From Hymenopus coronatus (Eukaryota > Arthropoda > Insecta > Mantodea > Hymenopodidae), in NCBI GenBank assembly GCA_030762935.1, contig CM060881.1, positions 99,617,001 through 99,681,000 of the forward strand: a DNA stretch of 64,000 nt. The letters are read 5' to 3'. The number at the start of each line of letters is the position of its first letter. Position 1 is the first letter of the stretch. This document shows, one piece after another, positions 57,430-64,000 of the stretch. The notes under the pieces are model-generated. The model worked only from the letters and a program-made list of their open reading frames with translations, made no database searches and was not told the DNA's origin. The position numbers and the translations under genes were made by a program.

Positions 57430-57880
57430 TTGAGCAACAGCCGCCGGCAGGTTAAGTTTCTTGCTCCCATCCGGCGTCCTTGCCTCAACCCGCCATCAGA
57501 TGGTCAGCAACTCAGTTCAAGGTCGATACACAGTCACGAAGCATCTTCCCGTTTTCTTTTTCCTCTTTCGTGTTATTATTAAGCTTTTCTTCTTATTTTT
57601 GCTCATGCTGTTTGTGGCGAAGTGGTTTTCGCAGGATTATATTTGTACGTTGTGCCTACAGCAGGCAGAAGAAATGAACCGAATCTTGGTGGAAATGTTG
57701 ACAGGCATCTGCGGTAGTGGATTCGGTACTCGTATTTCCTGATAAAACATCCGTGCACGTGATAAACAGCAGAAGTACGCTCCGGAACGACCGCCTGTAC
57801 AGCTCGAGGGTGTTTGGTATTCCAGAAAAGTCTCTGTGCATTCCTTTACAGCAACACGACACATTATAAACTCCGTGCTA
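57430..57880. other. GC-richer segment with overlapping open frames
   Basis: About 450 bp of clearly higher GC. On the plus strand 57461-57742 is open for 93 codons with a hydrophobic segment (FFFLFRVIIKLFFLFLLMLF) followed by YICTLCLQQAEEMNRILVEM. On the minus strand two frames (57637-57864 and 57656-57862) are open, one with SVLLLFITCTDVLSG, which is signal-peptide-like. Both cannot be coding. No domain is recognised and no repeat relative is seen in the window. It could be a host exon or 5' region, or a single-copy remnant. Confidence 0.25.
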
Positions 57881-58436
57881 TTTAGAGAGGTGTATATGTT
57901 GTGAAGGAATTCATCATATCTACAGGATTCTCAGAGTTACCAAAAACATAAATAAACAAATATATTAGGCTCTAAACTTTACAATATCGCCACAAATCAA
58001 TATTTTTCCACAGATTCCGTATCTCTTCTCTGCGCCTCTAACAGTGACCTCTAATTGGTTGCTCTGTGGAATGTGTTATGTGCGACACAAGCTAATTTCT
58101 TATTTAACATGATCATTTCTCTTAGGGGAGACTAGGACAGAATTCTCCAACATTTTAAATTGTTATTCACTTAAGCTGAAACATCTGTCAAATTTACCAA
58201 AAATTCTGAAATTCCTATACATAAGCATACATCAGCGAAAAAGGTGGAAAAGAAAAGGAAAGGAAAGCAAACGCGGAATATATTATCGGGCAATGTTATA
58301 AAAACAGGATCTAGTTCCTTACAAATAGCATTCTGCAGATGTATAGAAGATTAAATTTTCATTTATGGACACACTTTTACTGCTACGGAGCTTCCCGTCC
58401 TATTATATATTGTGCGTGAAATACAGCTAAATTTTG
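57881..58436. other. Unassigned region
   Basis: 58165-58200 shares a gaaacatctgtcaaatttac block with 29425-29450. Otherwise nothing. Confidence 0.35.
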
Positions 58437-58607
58437 CTCAGAGGTCTCTTTATCAGCCTTTATGTTATTTTAGATGCAGTAAATCTAGGACAGGAGGCCA
58501 ACAGCTTTGTTTCCCTTCCGAAGGAAGCCATGCTATGGATTCTTACGCCCGAAAAATCCACCGCCTTCAGCAGGGTTTGAATCCATGGCCTTGAAAACCA
58601 GGAGGAC
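58437..58607 (-). mobile_element. tRNA-derived SINE, family F
   Basis: The same order of blocks as 20255-20475: gtctctttatcagcctttat, ggccaacagctttgtttccc, ttccgaaggaagccatgcta, tacgcccgaaaaatccacc, with a B-box-like atggattcaaaccctgctg on the minus strand. The tRNA-like head is shortened at the right. Confidence 0.6.
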
Positions 58608-58987
58608 GAAAGATGTATAGAAGATATTAATTTATGACATATAAGAAACACATCATTTCTCAACTCACTATTTATTTCGAGGCTATTCTACAACGTAATC
58701 ATACCGAGCGTTATGTTTACTCCTGCATCCTGTTACTTATGATCTAGAAACTGTTTCATTTCAGAACGTTTTGCAGGTGCACAAAGCATACATATCACCA
58801 TCAAGTATTTAAAAACGACGTTGGTATATCTTACCCTTGAAATTGTATATCCTATACCACAGGTGTCAGGTCTGGTAATTTTCCATTTGGATGAACAATA
58901 AAATTGATACAAACGTTACAAGCTAGTAATAGGATTGCTTTAAATATGTGTATAGTTACGCTAGGTATGTATATATGTGTGCACGAA
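58608..58987. other. Unassigned region
   Basis: Nothing recognised. Confidence 0.3.
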
Positions 58988-59026
58988 TGTGTGTGTGTGT
59001 GTGTGTGTGCGCGCGCGCGCGCGTGT
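58988..59026 (+). repeat. (GT)n(GC)n microsatellite
   Basis: A perfect alternating purine-pyrimidine run: about ten GT steps, then about seven GC steps, then GTGT. Such a tract is a candidate for left-handed Z-DNA. Confidence 0.95.
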
Positions 59027-59590
59027 AATTGCTTTACCAAAGCTGAGATGGAATTTTATTGTGGCGAAAAAATAGTTATTGATGATACAAGAGTTAAAAG
59101 TGTAGTTTTATTTTGCGAGAAGGAAAGTTTGCGTAACGAGGCCGCAAGGTAAAAACACGTTTAACTTGAGAGTCATACACTATTATTTAGACATCAAAAT
59201 ATTTCTAGATGTATCAATAAATTTATAATATAAGGTTCAACATTCCTTTTATTCAAGGAATAGTACATTTTCCTATCGCTTGGAGGTGTTTGCATGTAGA
59301 AATGGAATTCGTCTATCGATATAGATTGGTAATCGATGTAGTAATGTCAGTTCTTTACTCTTTAGCATAAATCTTATAAATTACAATTTCATTCCATTTC
59401 TTCTGCAATTAAATGATAAACTAGAGTATGTTACAACCAAATACCCAACAAACACGTTTTATATGTTTGAAGTTGCCAATCCAAGAAAATTGCTGTCTAG
59501 TTGAGCATGTTTAGTTAGTCCCGCGAACGGACTAGTAAAGAAGGCGGTGGTACTATTACTGCTTTTATTTTTTTTCTCAGGAATATAACA
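59027..59590. other. Unassigned region
   Basis: 59515-59565 (cccgcgaacggactagtaaa and next) is GC-richer. No element delimited. Confidence 0.35.
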
Positions 59591-59689
59591 TCAGTTTTGG
59601 CAACAACTCCAGTTAACGATCTCTGCTGCCTCCAAAATTTCAGCGAGTTCTTCAAACTCATCAAAATCGATATTTATAATAGCCGCCAT
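59591..59689 (-). other. Short acidic ORF, candidate first exon
   Basis: The minus-strand ATG at 59687-59689 has a good context (tgtcATGGC). It opens MAAIINIDFDEFEELAEILE then AAEIVNWSCCQN before TGA at 59591-59593. The highly biased acidic, helical composition is unlike the surrounding noise. Upstream on the minus strand are tatcgttatt/atatatcgat and tgtacatgcgcagaggcg, which look like animal core-promoter sequences. Similar short acidic starts occur in PIF/Harbinger proteins and in host genes, and I cannot decide between them. A GT (gttaac) inside could serve as a weak donor. Confidence 0.3.
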
Positions 59690-60182
59690 GACACAATATT
59701 TGTGAAAACAGCGAAAGGTAGGAAGGAACGTTTTCGCCTCTGCGCATGTACATTAAAAATAACGATATATCGATCTGACTCCACTAGCAACGTAACTCTT
59801 TGAAAACCAGAACATTATATATAACGAATACAGTGATAGTGATAAAATTTAAGATGGTAACATTGGAGTGTTATAAATATTGTATAAATCTAGAGTTATA
59901 AAGGACAATTTTTAGTTCGAGTGTTTTGTGTTAAAAAGCTTATTTTTAACGAGTCTGTCTAAAAAAAAAAATGTGTTGCATACAAATACAATGTTTCTCT
60001 ATTCTCTAACGTTTATTGTTGGGTAAAACTCAAAAGCTTACTTTTCTAACTAATTTCATTTAATGGAGATAAACCTGTACATTTATACATTTAGTTAGAT
60101 AATAGATAAAACGGGAAAGGTGACAGTCAAATGTGAGATTCGAATGTGATGTTATGCCAATGGGCCCAACTACCCCGTGTTT
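59690..60182. other. Unassigned region
   Basis: It holds the possible promoter stretch of the short ORF (59690-59800). Otherwise AT-rich. Confidence 0.3.
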
Positions 60183-60440
60183 AACATGTGCATATATACC
60201 TTCGTACGTTAACAGTTGCACAACGAAACGGAACTATTTCAAGTTAAAACCTGCCAGTAGAGAACTGGCGAGAGTGATCTTTGCTTTGCCCGTCTTGCTT
60301 ATCAGGGGAGATGGTGAGCAGTTCGTGTTAATTGTGAGGGGTTAAACGAAGGTCCTTTTTTATCAGTTCTCTTCTGTCAGGTTTAAACTTTATATAGCTA
60401 CGTTGAATTCTGTAACGCACGAAGGGATATCTCCAAACAT
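60183..60440. mobile_element. Fold-back MITE, copy 2
   Basis: The left arm (about 60183-60265: ccttcgtacgttaacagttg, actatttcaagttaaaac, ctgccagtagagaac) is matched by the right arm read on the minus strand (cccttcgtgcgttacagaat, aagtttaaacctgacag, aagagaactgat). The arms are about 80-110 bp, with a loop of about 50-90 bp. Same family as 47015-47240. No coding capacity. Frames across it are incidental. Confidence 0.75.
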
Positions 60441-60820
60441 CAAAGAAGGTGTTGTTACAATAGCGAGAAATAATTGAATATCGGCAAATCTTAAAAAAAA
60501 TAATAATAATAAAATATTGAACAATTCTGACTATTACTAACGGATATTTCGTAAATAATTCACACCACAAAACTGTTTGAAATAGCCAGATATGTTGTGA
60601 TATGTGATTTCGTCTATCGCTTAATGTTAACCAATTGTGCAAAATTATGCAATATCCCTTTCGAATGAAGAGGAATTTATAGGTTCTTCAAGATATTACA
60701 CACATATAAATGTGCAATATCTTGAAGCATGTATATAGAATATATAGAACATATATATCTTGAAGAATGTGTGTGTGTATATATATATATATTCTATTTT
60801 CTATTTTTCATAACATATCT
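60441..60820. repeat. DR850 scrap and AT-rich simple repeats
   Basis: 60600-60695 corresponds to the DR850 block around the tacggtttaccag/aaattcagcaaaattcatcc region (forward). A TGTG/TATA simple repeat lies at 60765-60795, and atatatatcttgaag is repeated at 60695-60765. Confidence 0.5.
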
Positions 60821-61130
60821 AGCGGCGATGTGGCTCATTGGTTAAACCACTCGCCTCTGGCGGCCCGAGTTGTTGATGTATAAAGCGGAATGGGCGGGTT
60901 TTCTCAGGATTCTCCAGTTTCCACCATCATTCTTTCCTGGAATTGCTCCATTCTCTTATTTTTATCATCCATTTCATGTTCATTTCATATCATCTACTTC
61001 CTTACTTTCATGCCTAGGTAAGGGCCGATCCATCATTCCAGGCTGTTCTATGGTTAATTCTTGTCTGGTCCTAGGCTCCTATGTGTAAATCCTAGGGAGT
61101 GCAAGTCCTCCATGTAAGGACAGTAAGCCA
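60821..61130 (+). mobile_element. tRNA-derived SINE, family B, older copy
   Basis: Head ggcgatgtggctcattggtt then aaaccactcgcctctggcgg, body gcgggttttctcaggattct and catttcatatcatctacttc, tttcatgcctaggtaaggg, following the order of the copy at 32497. The B-box part has been damaged (cccgagttgttgatg). Frames across it are incidental. Confidence 0.7.
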
Positions 61131-61137
61131 ACAAAGT

Positions 61138-61520
61138 AAGTATTAAATGTGTCTTAAAATATGCTATCTTATAAAAATCGCTAGATTTTTTAGAAAATTA
61201 AAAATCTCAAAACGATTCGTGTAAAAGTTATGTGTTGGGGTTCGGATATTTTCTATAAAATATTTCTGTCACAGGTTTGGAGGAATTTAGATACCAAGTA
61301 TAATATTTATCTGGTAAGCCCATTAAGTATTAAATACCTCTTAAAATATGCTATTTCATAAAAACGGCTGGACATTTTTTAGAAAATTCAAATTTTCAAA
61401 ACGGCTTCGTGTAAAAGTTATGTTATTTATTATGTTGGGTAGGGATATTTTCTAGAAAATCTTCCTGGCACAAGTTTGAAACTTAGACACCAAGTATGAT
61501 ATTTTTCTGTCTTTTTACTT
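61138..61520 (+). repeat. Tandem duplication of a DR850 internal segment, period about 187 bp
   Basis: Both units start tattaaat (61141 and 61328) and continue cttaaaatatgctat...cataaaaa, tttttagaaaatt, cgtgtaaaagttatgt, gatattttct.aaaat and accaagtatgatattt-like blocks. Each unit is the DR850 part from the aatcgttagagcc to the ccaagtttggtattt blocks. A reverse DR850 copy follows directly. Confidence 0.8.
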
Positions 61521-61534
61521 TTTCTGCAAGGTTT

Positions 61535-62428
61535 GTGGTACATAGGCAGAGAAGGTGTTACAGTCCACTCAAATATTCTATAACGAGATTTCACCGAAAA
61601 TACACGTTTTAGGGTCCCTTGTATCCAAAAAAGTATTTTTGGAAAAAGGTGTGTGTGTGTCCATGTGTCTATGAACACGAAACTCATAAAGGGGAAGTCG
61701 GCAAAATACCAAACTTGGTACTTAAGTTTAGTATCCCCTAAGGCTACAACACGACGATTTTTAAGAAAATATCCCGACAAAGTACATTTATGTGGAAAAA
61801 TATTTTGAATTGTGTTTTTCTCAAAATTTTCTTAAATGACTTTTATTAAAAATTGTTCATATATCAGAGATATTTATATCACAAATAAAACGTGTAGCTA
61901 TCTTGAATTTAGTGGGAATAGCGTCTCAGGTTCTCTTTATTCTGAATGAATTCTGCTGAATTTTGCATATTTGCTAAACAGTGAGATATAGACAAAAAAT
62001 GACTATACAAAAAATGTAGATCTCATTTAAACACATAACTTATGCCATATACCTTTTTTTTTTTTTTTTGTTCTTTTGTAAAGTTGGCCGTTTTTTTAAA
62101 TATTCCTTGTTATTGCTTTCAATGTTAAACTATGTAACGTTTCTCAAATGTTAAGTTACCTTTCGTTTCAGATTTTTTTTTTTTTACTTCTGGCCATCCT
62201 AAGCGAAATTTGATTGCTTCACAGAGCGACCAGCTTTTAAAAGATTTGACTATCACTTTAGCCCAGTGTGCTCCCTTATTTCCGTTTTGCTTAGAAGTAA
62301 ACAAGTAATAAGACCAATTGTTTATCTAGATTAGCATGATTAGATAAAATAATAAACTTTTGTAAGAATAGTTTGTATGTGGAAAAGTTAGAGAAAGTCA
62401 TGTGAATGGACCACATCAGGTTTTTAAT
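61535..62428 (-). repeat. DR850 dispersed repeat, full length
   Basis: Reverse copy with all blocks: gcagagaaggtgttacag and aacgagatttcaccgaaaat at the left, TG tract at 61650-61672, ataccaaacttggtactta, a T-run expansion at 62056-62071, tgactatcactttagcccag, and an intact 5' block agagaaagtcatgtgaatgg (62390-62409) with accacatcaggttttt. Confidence 0.85.
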
Positions 62429-62429
62429 G

Positions 62430-62555
62430 TGATGTTCACAGATACACACATTCACAGACCGTTTGCTAAAATTACCCTTTTGGATTCATGGTGCCTCAAA
62501 ACATGTAGTTCTAGTGAAATCTGGATGGAATTTGGGTGCAATCCTTCTGTACGTG
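62430..62555 (+). repeat. DR850 3'-end fragment, forward
   Basis: It picks up at the CA tract: acagatacacacattcacag, then ttcatggtgcctcaaaacat, gtagttctagtgaaatctgg and ggatggaatttgggtgcaat. It stands back to back with the full reverse copy. Confidence 0.65.
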
Positions 62556-62789
62556 AAAGAGCAATTAAAAGGTCTGCATATGTTGAATTGATTGATAACC
62601 AATTTTTCCTTGAAGAGCTAAGAGCTCCTCTTGCGAGGAGTAGATCGAAATTTCTTATGTGAGAAGCCAATTCACATAGGTGGAGTTTTGCGTTGTTTTG
62701 CCATCGGTAATGCATGATCTTGTTTGGGGATTCCTCACTGTGCACACTTCCTCATTTAGTTTTCATCCGATATTAGTTGACTGTGCTTA
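62556..62789. other. Unassigned region
   Basis: Nothing recognised. Confidence 0.3.
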
Positions 62790-63063
62790 GCAATTTCTTC
62801 AGATGTCTCTACAGCCGCTGAGGTCGCGTGCTGTCTTGGTCCAATGTGCTCCACTGCTTTTTTGAAGGTGGCGTCCCATCTTGTATCGGACTAGCCTTGT
62901 CCTCTCTTGCCGATCCACATTGTAGAGATGCATACCCATCTGCGGTTCTGTTGCCTCACCATGTGGCCTCCCCATTTCCATTTCAAAATGTGGTCCATTA
63001 GGATAAATCTTCCAGTTTTATTTTTCCCACTTATCATTCTGTCTTTGAGGGATAGTCCTCACC
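62790..63063 (-). pseudogene. LINE endonuclease/reverse-transcriptase C-terminal fragment
   Basis: One minus-strand frame gives GLSLKDRMISGKNKTGRFIL, MDHILKWKWGGHMVRQQNRR, then WVCISTMWIGKRGQG, stop, SDTRWDATFKKAVEHIG. This follows the C-terminal pattern of LINE endonuclease/reverse transcriptases: SLKDRxxxxxIRxxTK...xKWxWAGHVARxxxxRW...GxxxRGRPxTRWxDDxxK. One stop and small losses inactivate it. Different from the RTE pieces at 10.5, 22.4 and 55.7 kb in wording (TRWDDD type). Confidence 0.75.
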
Positions 63064-64000
63064 CTATATTTTTCTATGGCTAAGTATAAATATCGTACTT
63101 ATTAATACATTTTAAATATTCTCTTCTTAGGTAGCAAAATCTTGCAAGGTGTTTATAATAAACTTTGCTATTTAGAACATTTCTGTCATTATTTTTATCA
63201 CTATGTTACTGCGAGAATCTACAGTTTCCGCAAGTATAAGAACAAATATAATATTTTACAATTTGCATTAGTACCACAGGTAAAACAGTTTTATTTTATG
63301 CAAACGTTACATACGTAATGTGCTCAAAGATAGGGCAATATGAAGAAGGAATAGTGAGGTGAAATAAAGTTTGAGGGAGAAAGACGGAGATGTAAGGTGT
63401 GTGAGAGAGTGGAGAAGAGGGAAAAACAGACAGAAATCTCTGCTATTGAAGGAATAAAGGAAAACCATCTTGCTTTCCTTCCCCGCTGGCTTTTAGCGGC
63501 CTGGCTTTCAAAAACAGACTTTATATAATCGTTTTAATATATTTTGCTGAAAAAAAAGTAAGAGCGCTTAATAGAATCCATAAAACGAATTGTGCAAAAA
63601 TGTGTTTATCATTGATAAACCCTAAAAAGGAAGTGCCGGTTGAGGTTTTACTAAATAACCGGATGCCATCTTGCCCGAAACCATTTCTGGTTCTTGCTAA
63701 TTCTATACGCCAGGAATATAAAACATCTCGCGATTGTAATTTTTTTCTTGAAAAAAGCCTTTCTCTACGCTCGTTATGGCCTTATTATAGCACATGCTTA
63801 TTAAACAACTCTGTATCGGCAACAGTCATCCGGCAGAAATGTTGTGCTCGAGGGTGCAACAGATAAACATGAAACCAGGAGAAAATTAAAACACGCACAA
63901 ACCGGAACGCGAAATTCCTTTAAATGCCTTGTTCGCAGAACTCCGTGATGTTCTTATTATTAAGATGAGGTGGCGCATAATGGAAAGTTATTTTTTTTCT
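63064..64000. other. Unassigned end of window
   Basis: A purine-rich stretch at about 63355-63425. An 88-residue plus-strand frame at 63600-63866 (MCLSLINPKKEVPVEVLLNN ... CCARGCNR) has no domain I recognise, no splice or promoter support, and may be noise. Confidence 0.35.

Noticed and set aside
61430..61780. 116-residue minus-strand frame, and the similar 768-1049, 4898-5221 and 35702-35938 frames
   Set aside because: These share a peptide pattern because all lie in the same part of DR850. The frame is broken in most copies, so it is not a conserved gene of the repeat.

Overview
The window looks like a piece of a large, AT-rich, transposon-filled invertebrate nuclear genome, most likely an arthropod and plausibly an insect. 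The evidence is three different decayed mariner transposases, several RTE-like and other LINE fragments, many tRNA-derived SINE families, a hAT-type non-autonomous element and fold-back MITEs. There is also a nuclear copy of mitochondrial COX1 that only reads sensibly with the invertebrate mitochondrial code (TGA = Trp, ATA = Met, AGA at a conserved Ser position). I found no complete host gene, no rRNA, no intact tRNA gene, no CRISPR array and no prokaryotic-style operon. The sequence reads like intergenic or long-intron DNA.

The dominant component is a dispersed repeat of about 820-890 bp, labelled DR850 here. I count more than 25 full or partial copies on both strands, covering roughly a quarter of the window. 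Its ends share a short inverted sequence (ACTTTCTCTA ... TAGAGAAAGT). It carries a TG/CA-rich tract and, close to the 3' end, a near-palindrome around ACTATGTACATAGT. Copies occur singly, head to tail, convergently, tandemly duplicated, and interrupted by SINEs.

Layout. 0-6 kb: DR850 copies, a LINE reverse-transcriptase C-terminus with its 3' tail, and a SINE. 6.8-7.9 kb: degenerate mariner no. 1. 8-15 kb: a fold-back element, an RTE fragment, a SINE and an interrupted DR850. 16-21 kb: SINEs, a possible exon at 17.4 kb, a probable solo LTR at 18.2 kb. 22-28 kb: RTE C-terminus, DR850 copies, mariner no. 2 with its catalytic core deleted, a 24-bp minisatellite, and a SINE with a clean 13-bp target duplication nested in DR850. 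28-36 kb: DR850 copies and SINEs. 37.2-37.8 kb: hAT non-autonomous element with a perfect 8-bp target duplication. 38-46 kb: DR850, SINEs and a possible exon at 43.3 kb with a consensus splice donor. 47-53 kb: fold-back MITE, tandem duplications, LINE RNase H fragment. 53.3-54.6 kb: mariner no. 3 with both terminal inverted repeats. 55.7-57 kb: RTE-like LINE pseudogene interrupted by a ~216-bp COX1 insertion. 57.4-64 kb: a GC-richer segment, SINEs, a second copy of the fold-back MITE, DR850, and another LINE fragment.

No set of genes working together is visible. The interactions that can be read are between mobile elements: nested insertions, a possible LINE/SINE pair sharing a 3' tail, and mitochondrial DNA captured inside a dead LINE. 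The host-exon candidates (17.4, 43.3, 57.5 and 59.6 kb) are unproven. Boundaries of diverged repeats are approximate, usually to within 10-30 bp.
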